Below are positions 45,836 to 57,921 of a stretch of 64,000 bases of DNA, one piece after another (within the stretch, counting starts at the first letter, position 1; every line of letters begins with the position of its first letter). Origin of the DNA: Volutella citrinella (taxonomy: Eukaryota > Ascomycota > Sordariomycetes > Hypocreales > Nectriaceae); assembly GCA_034401135.1 (NCBI GenBank), contig JAWZSP010000003.1:682001-746000 (forward strand), in the 5' to 3' direction. A program made the translations under genes and the position numbers. A model generated the notes under the pieces. That model did no database searches. It was not told the DNA's origin and saw only the letters and a program-made list of their open reading frames with translations.

Positions 45836-47379
45836 ATGGCCGCCACCACAGAGCCTGGAAGCCAGGGCGAATTGTCACAGCCACTTCTAGTCCAAGATGA
45901 TTCCACAGTGCCGGACTACGGTGATTTCGCTGCCAGCGAGGATGAGCTGGCCCGGCGTGTTTGTCGGAAGATTGACCGGGCAATTATCCCTCTGCTGTTC
46001 ATCACCTACATGCTCAACTTCATGGACAAGACCATCCTATCCAGTGCTGCCGTGTTTGGCCTGCGAACAGACACCGTAGGCAGCCCTCCTCCAGAACAAG
46101 GTCAGCCGCTGACGTGACGCAGCATCTCCGGGGACAGCAATACAGCTGGGTTGTGAGCATCTTCTATGTTGGCTACTTTGTGTGGACATATCCCACCTCC
46201 ATTCTCATCGTTCGTCTGCGTACAGGGAAATATCTCTCCGCAAACACTCTGTTTTGGGGTGCTGTTGTCGGTCTCACGGCGGCTTGCCACAGCTTTGCTG
46301 GCCTGATGATGGTCCGCTTCCTGTTGGGAGTGGCAGAGGCGACAATCACCCCTGGGTTCATGTTTCTCACATCAACTTGGTATACCCGAGACGAGATGCC
46401 TACTCGTGTTGGCATCTGGTTCGCAGGTAATTCTCTGGGTGGGCTGGCTGCCAGTCTGTTGGCGTTTGGCCTCGGACACTCAAACACCGAGAGCGTGTAT
46501 CCTTGGCAGTGGATGTACATTGTGTTGGGTGCCGCGACATTTCTTTGGGCAGTGCCCATGTTTTTCCTTCTGCCAGATTGCATCTCTGAAGCAAAGTTCC
46601 TGGATCCGCGAGAGAGAAAAGTCGCAGCGAGGCGAGCGGCCCTGTCCGGCACTGGCAGCACAGAGAATGCGGCTTGGAAGCACCATCAGATGCTCGAATG
46701 CCTCATCGACCCCAAGACCTGGCTCATCGTCGCAATCGAGCTGCTAACGCAGATTCCCAATGGCGGTACCCAGAGCTTCGCCAACATTGTCGTCGAGTCC
46801 ATGGGCTTTACCAACCTTCAATCCACGCTCATCAATATCCCATATTCGCTGCTTTCGGCAAGCATCATATCTGGGTTTGGATACCTTGCTGGCCAGCATA
46901 AGACACTCAACTGTGTTTTGATCATCATCGCCATCGTGCCGTGCGTTGTTGGTAGCGCTTCCATTTATCACCGCGAGCAAATCCCCAAACACCTTCACAT
47001 TGTTGCATACTTTTTCTTATCAAGTGGCTCCGCTGCAATGCCTTTAAACATGGCGCTTGTACAGTCAAATTACCGAGGTGTCACCAAGAAGATGACAATC
47101 ACGGCGCTGCTGTTCCTAGCATACTGTGTCGGAAACCTGGTTGGGCCGCACTTCTTTCGCGAGAGGGAGCATCCCACATACGGGACGGCGTTTGGGGCCA
47201 TCCTGGTGTGCTACAGTTTGGCGATAGTGTGTGCCGTAACTCTGAGGCTGTACCTGCAGACGCTGAATAGACGGCGCATCCAGGGCATCACTGTTGCTGG
47301 ATGTGCGTCCTCTACGGTTGACCATGACTCGGCAGATGCGACGGATTGGAACACACCAGATTTTCGGTACAGGCTTTAG
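45836..47379 (+). CDS. MFS transporter, anion:cation symporter (Dal5/allantoate permease-like) type
   Basis: Two exons (45836-46075 and 46123-47379) give 498 residues. Sequence hallmarks of the ACS family are RRVCRKIDRAIIPLLFITYM, LNFMDKTILSSAAVFGL (helix 1), QYSWVVSIFYVGYFVWTYPT, RFLLGVAEATITPGFMFLTS (helix 4), TRVGIWFAGNSLGGL and the late QSNYRGVTKKM with NLVGPHFF. Family knowledge: these carriers import allantoate, ureidosuccinate, vitamins such as biotin precursor, nicotinate, or small carboxylates with protons at the plasma membrane. The substrate is unknown. The N-terminus has an acidic pre-helix (SEDELARR). No partner enzyme sits next to it. Confidence 0.92.
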
Positions 47380-47622
47380 CATACTTCCGCCTCCTGATGG
47401 GAAATCAAACTCAGATATTACCGTAAAAAGGCAAATGTGGCAAGCTTTCTTTGTCATGCAGGATGAAAATGCTCACTAAAAAACCGCTGGCGCTGCTTGT
47501 GCCTGGCGCGGGCGGGGCGGACTAAATATTTGCCGATCCCCCAGAAATCCTTCAGGCACTCATTCCCTGCATCGTTATTTCTACTTCACCACAACACATT
47601 GCCAACATTCGCCGCCATCAAA

Positions 47623-49656
47623 ATGTCGTGGAGAAGTCAAGGCATCACCGGATCTAACAACATCCCTCTCGGCAAGCGCCGCTTTGGTGGCGATGACGGC
47701 CCTGAGGAAGCTGAGCCAGGTTTCCGTCAAGACGACCGTCCCCGTGGACGCGATCCCGCACCTCGCACCGAGTCCGACGGCCCCCGACGACGAAAGAAGC
47801 GAAACAGATGGGGCGATGCGTCCGAGAACAAGGCTGCCGGCCTGATGGGTCTCCCCACGGCCATCTTGTCCAACATGACAAGCGAGCAGCTGGAAGCATA
47901 CACCCTGCATCTGCGAATCGAGGAGATTAGCCAGAAGCTGCGCATTAACGATGTTGTCCCAGCAGATGGCGATCGGTACGTTCTTGACCCACGCTGCATC
48001 CTTTTTAACAATGCTAACCATCAATAGTTCGCCTTCCCCCCCGCCTCAGTACGATAACCACGGTCGCCGTATCAATACTCGAGAATACCGATATCGAAAG
48101 CGTCTTGAAGATGAACGTCACAAGCTCATCGAAAAGGCCATGAAGACCATTCCTAACTACCACCCTCCACAGGATTACCGTAGACCTACCAAGACCCAGG
48201 AGAAGGTCTATGTTCCTGTCAACGACTACCCGGAGCTTAACTTCAGTATGATTGCTAACCCTTTAACCCTGACCACTAATCTCTCCCCCCTTCCTTTCTG
48301 GAGTTTGATCCGGCTCGTATGACACCTCAAGGTGTTTTTCAGAGAGCTGGTCCTTCATCGAAATGGGCCCCCCTTTCATGCATCTAATCTTGGCAAGAAA
48401 CCAGTTACTAACACAGGACTCTCCCCATTAAAGTTGGCTTACTTATCGGTCCCCGAGGAAATACACTGAAGAAGATGGAGACAGAGTCCGGAGCCAAGAT
48501 TGCTATTCGTGGCAAGGGTTCCGTCAAGGAAGGCAAAGGCCGATCTGATGCAGCTCACGCCAGTAACCAGGAGGAAGACTTGCACTGTCTTATCATGGCC
48601 GACACCGAGGAGAAGGTCGAGAAGGCGAAGAAGCTCATCAATAACATTATTGAGACGGTGAGTCGAATTCCCGCCCATAATCCAAACCCAAAACTAACCT
48701 TTTTTTTTCAGGCCGCCTCCATGCCCGAAGGCCAAAACGAGCTCAAGCGCAACCAGCTCCGAGAACTTGCCGCCCTCAACGGTACGCTCCGAGACGACGA
48801 GAACCAGGCTTGCCAGAACTGCGGTAAGATTGGCCACCGAAAGTACGACTGCCCAGAGCGACAAAACTACACTGCTAGCATCATCTGCCGTGTTTGTGGC
48901 AACGCCGGCCACATGGCCCGCGATTGTCCCGATCGACAGAAGGGTGCCAGCTGGCGTAACAACGACATGGGCGACCGTGGCGCCCCCCGTATTGGCGGTG
49001 GCGATGCCGTCGACCGCGAAATGGAGGTATGTAGTCATTACCCTGGATCAAGTAATACCCTCATACTGACATAATGAAAGCAACTCATGCAAGAACTCGG
49101 TGGTGGCTCCGGCTCTGGAGGTCCTCCTGCTCGTATCGAGGCTGGCCCCGGCTCTTATAACAACGGAAACGGAGATGCTAAGCCCTGGCAACGCGGTCCT
49201 ACCGGTGGTCCGGCCCCCTGGCGCAGCCGCAATAACGATTCTAACGAAGGCGGTAACGGCGGTAACGGCGGTGCTGCACCATGGGCCCGTGATCGCAACC
49301 GTCACCACGACCACAACGGTGGAGGTGGAGGCGGCGACAGCTACTACGGCCAAGGCTATGGAGGGTCCTCCGCGGCTGCCCCTTGGCAACAGGCTGCTCC
49401 TGGAACTCAGGGTGGGTATGCTGGATATCCCGGCTACGGTGGCTATGGTGCTGCTCCCGGAATGGGCGCTCCTCCTGGCCTCCCTGCTGGTGGTGCTGCT
49501 GCTCCTCCGCCTCCGGGTCTGGGAGGCATCAACGCCCTCATTCAACAATACGCAGGTGCTCCTGGAGCTCCCCCTCCGCCGCCGCCACCCTCTGGGGATG
49601 CTCCTCCCCCTCCTCCCAGCGACCAGCCCCCGCCCCCTCCTCCTCCTGGCGCTTAA
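47623..49656 (+). CDS. bbp: Branchpoint-bridging protein BBP/SF1 (Msl5)
   Basis: Five exons (47623-47975, 48028-48245, 48434-48657, 48712-49026, 49081-49656) give 561 residues. Domains in order: N-terminal basic stretch with [12 protein letters not shown] (the U2AF-binding ULM with its key Trp), the helix-hairpin region LTSEQLEAY type ([19 protein letters not shown]), the KH domain with GPRG (GxxG) and its Qua2 extension, two zinc knuckles [14 protein letters not shown] and [14 protein letters not shown] (CX2CX4HX4C), then a Gly-rich and finally poly-Pro tail. Family knowledge: it binds the branchpoint sequence UACUAAC of the pre-mRNA and, with U2AF, starts spliceosome assembly in the nucleus. 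The third exon enters the KH domain just after an intron with a perfect branch site. Confidence 0.95.
48406..48412 (+). promoter_or_regulatory. Perfect TACTAAC branch site in intron 2 of the BBP gene
   Basis: TACTAAC lies 22 nt before the AG used at 48433. A nearer AG at 48415-48416, only about 5 nt after the branch A, is probably too close to be used and would also shift the frame. This 188-nt intron is the longest of the gene. Confidence 0.6.
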
Positions 49657-50865
49657 GCCATGAATGCGTTTGATGGACGTTTTAACTTGTTGAAATTCGA
49701 CTGAGTTGGTTGGCGTTTTGCTTCTTGGCACTAACACAGGGCATCTCGACGAAACGAAACTCTCAAAGAGAAAGCCCAAACCGGAGACTGACCACTACCC
49801 GACTGACTAAACCTCCCTGCTAATTTGCTGGGCCATTAACTTGGACGCAGGAGACTGAACAAGATCGGAACGTGTACCCACTGCCGCTTCAGCGGACGTT
49901 TTAGGAGAAAAGCAGAAAACAGACTAATCTCGTAGGCACAATGCACTTGATTTCTAGTAGAGTTGATAAAGCCTTTGATTGATACTGAAGTGATTGCGTG
50001 AATGTGGTAGCACTTGAAGCCACAGCCACCCTCAATATCCGTAGGTACGGCAAGAATGATATCGCAGGCGTGTTGATATGCATCGTTGTCATTGGGCTGG
50101 TTTCAGTGCATCCTGTAGGTGCTCGCTTATGCCTAGAATTATGCAGCTCATACCTAGCCGGCGAGCCCCGCGTTTGCATTTGCATTGCGTCTCCGCCACA
50201 AACTGGCGTCATCTGAGGAAAGAGCTTGGGCCATGTGACAAGGGGGATGGTGCCTGCCACACCGAGGCATTCCACTGTTAGTGGCTGTACTACCTTCCTT
50301 TCAGCGCCTCGACCACTGTCTTCGCACCTGTGAGACCGGAGCTCCATCGAAGCCTTGTCCATTCTTCCCTCCTCACCTTCTCATCTACGACCAATCGCTC
50401 CGTTGCTCCTTGAGCTGCTGTCGCTTTCCACGCCTGGCAGCCGGAACTGACCCCGGTCACAACCCAAGAAGGCAGGCACCCAGGACAACTGAAAGCCAGA
50501 GCCCCGATCCGTCTTACTGCGTGCGACTGCAGCGGAGCTCTTTCGTCATCCGCCAAAGTTCCTACCCACGTCGCGACGCTCATCCCATCATCGCGTCGCT
50601 GTCCTCCTACGTCCTCCTTACTCCGGCATTTCTCGCTCGTTCTTCGTCGCATTCTCGGGCGCCCTTGACTGCTTGTTACTCGTTGAATGATGACCCTCCT
50701 CCACCATCTGTCGCAGCCATTATCTGTTTAGCCGATTAGCTCCGTCATCGTCATTCTCCACATCAACTTCCTAAGCACACTTGCGACGCGCTGTCCAGCC
50801 GTCCCCGTCAGACCACCCATCGCCATCCTGAATCGCCAGGGCCACATCTTCCCTGCAATTTCGTC
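49657..50865. other. Intergenic and 5' leader of the vacuolar protease gene
   Basis: Holds the 3' UTR of the BBP gene and the upstream region of the protease gene. The last 580 nt are C/T-rich, with two overlapping upstream ATGs near 50686. No other gene is supported. Confidence 0.45.
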
Positions 50866-53800
50866 ATGAAGTGCAAGAACCCGTTCTCCTTCCGGCCCGG
50901 CCCGGTGGCCTTTTGGACTACGGTCGTCTATCTCGCCGTGATCATTCCCCTCATCTATGTCCATGAGACGGTTCCGCCTGCACCGTCCAACCGTGCTCTC
51001 TACCGCGATATCAATTTGACTGAAGCATGGCACGACCTCCAGAGTATAACGCGCTCTTACCATCCATTCAACAGCCATGAAAACGACCAAGTCCGCGAGT
51101 TCCTCATCAAGCGAACCAAAGAGGTCATGCAACGCAACGACATTCAATTCACCACGGACACATCCGGTGGTACCATCTGGCAGAGTTTGTATGTTCGTTC
51201 CAGTCCTCTAGAATACCATTTGAAAGCTAATACCCTGCAGCAAAAACCTGGTTGGAGGCTCCAAAGATGGCGCCATGAAGCGGGATGCTGCAGATGCCCG
51301 GCCTCGCGGTGCCACGCTTTTCGACGACCAAATTTCAAACGTCACTTGGATCCAGGGCGGCCAGGCAGTTGGAGATACCCAGACGAAAACAATCTCAGAA
51401 GGCCGTTACTTTGAGGGCAACAACTTTTATGTTTACATTCACGGCAAGAATGATCCACCAGGAGATTGGTGGGCCTCTGAGGAGAGATTCCGCAAGTTCT
51501 CCGGTCAAGGTGGCGTGCTCGTGAATTGCCATTTCGACTCGTAAGTGATGCCTTATCCTCCCTTCTTCGAATATCCATTCACCCAATTGGATTTTAGTGT
51601 AAGCACAGGCTATGGTGCTACGGATGATGGCATGGCGTGCGTTTCGATGCTTCAACTACTCAGTTATTTCACCTCCCACGACCATCAACCCACCAACGGT
51701 ATCGTTTTGCTCTTCAACAATGCCGAAGAGGATGGACTGCTGGGTGCGCGCGCATTTGGATACAGCCCGCTGTTGCCATTTATTCACACTTTTGTCAACT
51801 TGGAGGGAGCTGGCGCGGGAGGAAGGGCGATCCTCTTTCGAACGACTGATTTGCAGATTGCAGAAGCCTATGGAAAGAGCCCCCATCCTTTCGGGTCGGT
51901 CGTTGCCGGTAACGCTTTTGAAAGAGGCGTTATCAAGAGTGGAACAGACTACCAAGTGTTTGGCGATGTTTTCGGCCAACGCGGACTGGACATTGCTTTC
52001 TACGCACCCCGTGCCCGTTATCACACGAACGAGGATGATGCGCGCCACTCTTCTGTTAACAGCATCTGGCACATGCTCTCTGCGGCTCTGGCAACGACTA
52101 AGAAGCTATCTGAAACTACTGGCACCCACTTCAATGGCCCACGCTCCGACGGCAAAGATGGTCTGGTCCAAAATGGTAAAAAGACCGAGGGTGTCTGGTT
52201 TGACATGTTTGGCAGTGCCTGGGCTACTTTTGCTCTTAGAGGACTCTTCGCCTGGTCACTGACCCTCCTTGTTGCGACCCCCTTGGTCCTGCTTGCCGTC
52301 ACGTATTTGTTGATCCGCAAGGATAAGTATTATTTCTTTTCCAGAGACATTAAGATGCACTACGACATTAACGATGATCCTGTTGTGCTCGGCGGTTGGA
52401 AGGGATTCCTCAGGTTCCCGTTTGCCCTCATCTTTGCCTCTGCATTGACGATAGCATCCGTACTGCTGGTTGCTAAGTTCAACCCGCTAATCATCTACAG
52501 CAGCGGTTATGTTGTGTGAGTTCCCCGGTCCCGACTTTTTTGCTACCTTGGCAGCTGACGACATATTGATAGTTGGACAATGACCCTCTCCATCTTCTAC
52601 ATCAGCTTTTGGCTGGTCGTGCGTGGAGCCAGTTTCGTTCGGCCAAGTGCTCTGCATCGTGGGTTTGTCATGGTCTGGCTGTATGTACTAGGCTGGGCCG
52701 TTCAAGTGCTGGCAGCAGTGGCAGAGGACCGCCTTCACCTCGGGGCTCTATACAGTGCAGCCTTCCTCCAAACTGCCGTCTTCCTCGCCCTGCTTATTTC
52801 GCTTCTGGAGCAGTTCGCTCTCTTGGGCAAACACGATTTTGCCATGCAACTCCATGACGCCCACCAGGCGAGAGATGTGTCACGACACCCGGTCGATCAA
52901 GCGCCACCGGCCCGGGCACCCGAGCAAGCCGCCGGTGGGGACGACGAAGAAGACGACGAAGATACACCCACCAGTCCAACCGAGAGAACGCCACTTAGGG
53001 CTGGCGAACCGGGCTATGGGTCGTCAACGTCGTTCGCCAACACGTACAGGCGATCGGTCGCCGAGAATTCACCAGCGCCGCCTAGCATGCGAACGTACAA
53101 GCCATATGACCACGAGCAATCTTGGTCTGGTCGACTTCCCTCTTGGACCTGGATAATTCAATTCCTTCTTCTCGCGCCGGTTCCGGTCATCATGTTGGGA
53201 AATCTGGGTCTCATTGCCATGTCGGCCCTGCAAATGACACAAACTGATGGTGGCAGTCTGATGCTGCCGCTTCTCGCGTTAGGTGCTATCAGCATTATCC
53301 TTTTGATCCCTATCACGCCCTTCATGCACCGCATCACGCATCACATCCCGATGTTCCTTGTATGCGTCTTTGCCGGCTCGCTAATTTATAACCTCGTGGC
53401 CTTCCCCTTTTCAGATAGCCATCGATTCAAGTTCTACTTCAAGCAGACTGTCAATCTTGACAAAGGGGAAAACAGGGTCGTGCTTTCCGGTCTGGAGAGT
53501 TATGTTCGTCAGGTCACGAACTCCCTGCCTCACGCCTCAGGCCAAGAGATCGAGTGCAAGCCGTCGGAAAGAGGAGGGCTAAAGGCCTGTTCCTATGATG
53601 CGTCGATGCATCCGCCCATCCCGGTTGATGGGGTCAAGCTGGAGAACTTGATTTCGTTTACCAAATTGGACACCCAAAGCGATGCTATAGTCAAGTTCCA
53701 GCTTCATGCTCTCGACACAAGGGTATGCTACTTGAAGACATCGCGTCCTGTTTTCGGATTCTCGGTTAGGGGAGGAGCTTCTCGGGATCCCCGCTTTGGC

Positions 53801-54163
53801 TCGCCACCAAGTGACGGATTTCAGCTCATGGAGCTGATGCGACGTGACCGCGAAAGACCTTGGATCATCACACTACAACTCACGGAGAGTGCCGTGGCTG
53901 GCACCGCCGTGACTGTGGATGAGAATGCAAGCGATTCTGCCATAGGTGACGGTGAACTGAAAGTCAGATCGTCTGCGGATTCTGGGGCGCTTGCAGCGCG
54001 GCAGGAACCGCTTGATATCGAGGTCATTTGTGGATGGAGCGATGCCAACAAGCCGAACGCCATCCCAGCGTTTCATGAACTTGTCAAGTACATGCCAACT
54101 TGGGCAGCGGTGACTAAGGCGGGCGTTGCGCTGGTGGAGATTAGCAAGACATTTTCCGCGTAA
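50866..54163 (+). CDS. pff1: Vacuolar membrane protease, M28 family (Pff1)
   Basis: Four exons (50866-51188, 51241-51540, 51598-52515, 52573-54163) give 1043 residues, typical for fungal Pff1. One helix follows the short cytosolic N-terminus ([19 protein letters not shown]). The peptidase domain contains the zinc-site residues: [41 protein letters not shown] and [12 protein letters not shown]. These are the expected His/Asp/Glu/His ligands. About eight further helices follow, with an acidic cytosolic loop ([14 protein letters not shown]) between them, and a luminal C-terminal domain. Family knowledge: an integral vacuolar aminopeptidase-like metalloprotease whose substrates are poorly known. 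Introns are short and all junctions keep the frame. Confidence 0.93.
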
Positions 54164-54748
54164 TGGCAGATGGCGAGCATGCAGCAGTGTTTCATCTTTC
54201 TTTCCGTCTTCTAGTCCGCAACATTGGGGGGAGTAGTGTTTTAGCACCGTCTCGGTGTGTTTGGTTCGCGTGGAGGTATGGGTTCGTTCATTGACAATGC
54301 GGGGAATTAATCGGTGAAGGAATGAGGCATGAGCATAGATACGGAGAAATGATAACCTAACCAACAAGGATACCAACAGGCATTGGCGGCCATGACACGT
54401 GCATTGATGTCGCTAATGATTGATTGCATGTGAAGGGGGTCGGAGGGGCGCTATAGGGTATGCTAGACGAGATGGAGAGTTATCATTCAAGAGCTCGGTT
54501 TCAGGCCAATTATGGATGAAAAAAATCGGAAAATGGCATCTGAGCGTATTTGAGCCTAGAGATATTATTCCGGTATGATAGCCCTGTCGGAATCGACATT
54601 GCGGATCGCAATTGAGCATAACGTTGGTTTGCTGTTGCGTGGAGGTTGACTGAGGCTGTGGCTTCTGATTGGACGTTGGCAGGCTGTCTGATCAATTCCG
54701 GGTCCACTGCTATCTCAACTTCCTACACTTGAACCGACGACAGCAATC
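54164..54748. other. Intergenic between tandem plus-strand genes
   Basis: 585 bp with the 3' UTR of the protease gene and the promoter of the hydrolase gene. No protein-like frame. Confidence 0.5.
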
Positions 54749-55825
54749 ATGAGCCCCATCATCTGGTTCCCATCTGAGGGGACGGCGGGGGCCAAACGGC
54801 GCGTGCTGATCTACTATATATGCGGCAATCCTGGTCTGATTGAGTACTACACAGATTTTCTCACCTGCCTGAGAGGGCTGCTGAACGGGACGGAGAAAGA
54901 CACAGCGTACGACGTCTTTGGCCGCAACCTGCTGGGCTTCAGCGATGATGACCACGAGCCTTTTTCGAAGCAGAACCAGCCTTGGGATCTCAATGGGCAG
55001 ATCGAGGGCATGTACGACGACGTGGCGGCGAAGCGCGTGGGGGGCGACGCGGGAGGGCGACCGTACGACTACGTGATGCTCATGGGCCACTCGGTGGGCG
55101 CCTACATTGCCGTCGAGGTCTTCCATCGGCACATGAAGTCGCCGGATAGAGCGGCCCATCTCCGGCTCCGTCACGGGGTGCTCCTGTTTCCGACGCTGAC
55201 GCACATTGCTCAATCGCCGAGCGGCACCCGTGTGACGACGGCTCGCAGGATGCTGCCAATCCTGGACCGGACGGCGCACCTCGGGGCGCAGATGATACTG
55301 CGGGTCCTTCCCCGGGGCGTACTGACGTGGTTCACGGCGCAGGTCATGGGTTTCACGCCGCGGTGCGCCGATGTGACGGCGCGGTGGCTCAAGAGCCGCG
55401 ACGGCGTGTGGCAGGCCATCCACCTGGGTCTGTCGGAGCTGGAGACCATCTGCGAGGAGCGCTGGGAGAAGGAGCTATGGGAGGTGGCTGAGGGGGCCGA
55501 GGGGACGCCAAAGTTCTTTGCGTTTTATGGGAGAGACGACCACTGGGTCGCGAACCACGCGAGAGAGGAGTTTATACGGCGGCGGGAGGAGTACGGCGGC
55601 GGCAATGGCGAGATCCGTATTGTTGTTGACGAGGGGGACATCCCGCATGCGTTTTGCACCAGGGAGGGTGAGTTGATTCCGTTCCCCTTGTATGCTTGAG
55701 ACTGTGTACTGACGATGATGCATCACGCAGACACGAGCTACCTCATCGCCAAGCAGGTCCACGAATGGATCGATGAGATTCAAGGCAGCCACGGTGAGGA
55801 GACGAAGTCACAGGAGCAGCAGTAG
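54749..55825 (+). CDS. Lipid-droplet-associated hydrolase-like protein (LDAH family)
   Basis: Two exons (54749-55667, 55731-55825) give 337 residues. The alpha/beta-hydrolase signs are YYICGNPGLIEYYTDFL (the N-terminal GNPG motif of the family), LMGHSVGAYIAVEV with nucleophile Ser115, GVLLFPTLTHIAQSPSG, FAFYGRDDHWVANH with the acidic residue, and DIPHAFC with the likely catalytic His. LFPT...SPSG is characteristic of LDAH/C2orf43 homologues. Family knowledge: proteins of this group associate with lipid droplets and were proposed to hydrolyse sterol esters. Activity is debated. The second exon encodes a helical tail (YLIAKQVHEWIDEI) and a Gln-rich end. Without exon 2 the frame would stop soon after 55667. 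Confidence 0.87.
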
Positions 55826-56807
55826 GATTTGTCGTCGGAGTAACCGTACCACCAGCCGCGGGGAATTGCCAGTCAACATGCCACTTCAACCGCATCCTAT
55901 CCAGGTCCATGGTGAATGATTCCTCTTTCAGCTACCGATTGACGTGAACCCATGCCGAACCCTGCAATTCTGCCACGAGTACGCCACCAGCCCATGCGGT
56001 CGCTGATGTCGAATACTCATCGTCAAAGACATACGCCCCCTCCATCTCTACCTTTATTTGTCTGTATCCAGGACGCCACCATGTATGCTTGCGCAACTGT
56101 CTGTTCCATTGTGGCTTTCCAGTTTAGGGTTACATCGGCCCTGGGGACCCCGCTCGTTGGCCCGGCCCATCGTCATGAATGTGCAGCTCGCCAGGGAAAC
56201 GTGCCATGCACAAACAAGCAGCAGCTGCCGGAAGAGGAAGGCAATGCTACCTCGTGTTCGGTCAATGTGGATGGCGCTTGGCCCGGCCGTAGTGTGCCGG
56301 GTTTGATTCGGCAGCTTCGACGAACCCCGGACTGCCGGCTTGTGATGCACGGCCTGGCCGAGGCGATCTTGACGTCGTCTTGGCGTGTCTTGTTACTCGC
56401 TCGGGCGATTTTCGATAGTGTGGCCAGTTGAGTCGGTTACAGAAATGCTGTCTTTGTAAGTGATGCACGTATTTGCGAATCACAAATTGAATCTCTTGGA
56501 GATGCAGTATTTGACACCTTCAACTTGTATTTTTCATGCTACAGCTGAGCCACCCGGAGATGGTATATTAATTATGATAATTACCCAGAAGAATCGGCTC
56601 CCTCTTGGTGCTAGAGGGGCCAGAAAACATATCCCATCCATCGAAACCAATAGTAACACAACCGCCGTTTATACAGGACAGACAGATTGACGCGGAGGCT
56701 CATGGACCCATGCTAGCGCCCCATATTCCCAGATAACCCATGCGGTTCAAGGCAGAGGGGGCCCGGGGAGACTCTAGTCGTTGCAAGACTGTTACCAGTC
56801 CGGGCTC
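55826..56807. other. Convergent intergenic region
   Basis: Separates the stop codons of the hydrolase and the CFEM-like protein. Short frames only. Presumed 3' UTRs. Confidence 0.45.
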
Positions 56808-57398
56808 TTACAGAGCAAGGGCAGCAAGACCGAGAGCGGCGGCGACGCCCATGCCGGAGAGGCCAGCGGCACCGCCAGTGATGACAGTGGGCTTGGGGGT
56901 GCCGGTAGCAGCAGGAGGCTTGGGGGTGGAGGCGCTGGTGGTGGTCTTGACGGTCTCGGGGGCCTTGGTGGTAGCGGCGGCCTTGGTGGTCTCGGCAGCC
57001 TTGGTGGGCTCGGCGGCCTTGGTAGTCTCGGCGGCCTTGGTGGTGCCGGGGCTGCTGCCGCCCTGGTTGGCCTCGCACAGCTTCTTAGCAGCGGGGAGGA
57101 CCTTGTCTTTGGGCATGTGTTAGCATGGATGGCTCGCGAGGCGATCATGATTCAAGGGGGAAGACATACTGATGGCAACGTCGGAGCCGCACTTGGCGAG
57201 AATGTCGGCGGTGGCAGCGCCCTGGACCTTGGCGAAGGTGGCGGGCTCGCAGACGCACTTGTAGTCGGAGACGTCGCAGCTCGACTGGGCCTTGATGGCG
57301 TCGTCGAGGGGGCCGATGGCACACTCGGGCAGGTCGGCGCGGGTCTGGGCCTGGACCGAGGCGGCGAAGAGCAGAGCAGCAACGAAAGAGTACTTCAT
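56808..57398 (-). CDS. CFEM-like GPI-anchored protein with six cysteines
   Basis: Two exons (57398-57170 and 57106-56808) join to 175 residues. MKYSFVAALLFAASVQA is a signal peptide, and the ATG at 57398 was chosen for it (a further in-frame ATG at 57431 lies upstream). The CFEM-like domain reads LPECAIGPLDDAIKAQSSCD, SDYKCVCEPATFAKVQ, ILAKCGSD, then VAINKVLPAAKKLCEA. It has the CxC pair and the Asp before it that in Csa2-type haem-binding proteins contacts iron, but only six of the usual eight Cys. A stalk of TKAAET-type repeats and a GPI-like hydrophobic end (MGVAAALGLAALAL) follow. Known for the family: cell-wall or plasma-membrane proteins in haem/iron uptake, adhesion or host interaction. 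Confidence 0.85.
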
Positions 57399-57894
57399 CT
57401 TGACGGTTTTTTGGGAGGGTTGAATTGACAACGGATTAAGTGCTGTGGGGGAAGTATCGAGGTTGGCAGCTGGTAGCGACTGGAGCTGGATCGTCGAGCG
57501 AGTGGATGGAGAGGATGGGAGAGAAAAAGGATGAGACTGAGGCGGATGGATCGAGGGCTTTATGTAGCCTCGAGGTTGGTGAGGGAACGGCTCAGATGCA
57601 GTGGTCGGGCACAGGCAGAGCCGACGGCATGATCTGAATGTGCTTCAATGGTACACCGTGCGATGTCGTGGGATTCCAGGCATGCGAGAAGACGGCAGGG
57701 GGCGTGTAAGTGAGCAGCAACATTACGTTCTGGGCCGAAGTGGTGTGGACAGGGGGGGGCATGGATCTCTTTGCCCTTCTGTCGCCAGATTGGGAACTTG
57801 GACGAGAGGCTAGCTCTGTGGGCGTCCTGGAAACCCAGTCAACCTTCCAGTCCAAGGCCGAGAGAAAGAAACATGTTGGTGGTTGGTAGTGGCA

Positions 57895-57921
57895 GTGGTG
57901 GTGGTGGTGGTGTGGTGGTGG
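57895..57921. repeat. (GTG)n microsatellite
   Basis: A run of GTG/GGT triplets with one interruption lies in the intergenic region upstream of the CFEM-like gene. Confidence 0.7.

Noticed and set aside
41515..47379. Secondary-metabolite gene cluster
   Set aside because: Transporters are present but no polyketide synthase, NRPS, terpene synthase or tailoring enzymes accompany them.
56781..57428. 215-codon Gly-rich frame opposite the CFEM-like gene
   Set aside because: It mirrors the Ala/Thr/Pro repeats of the CFEM stalk on the other strand.
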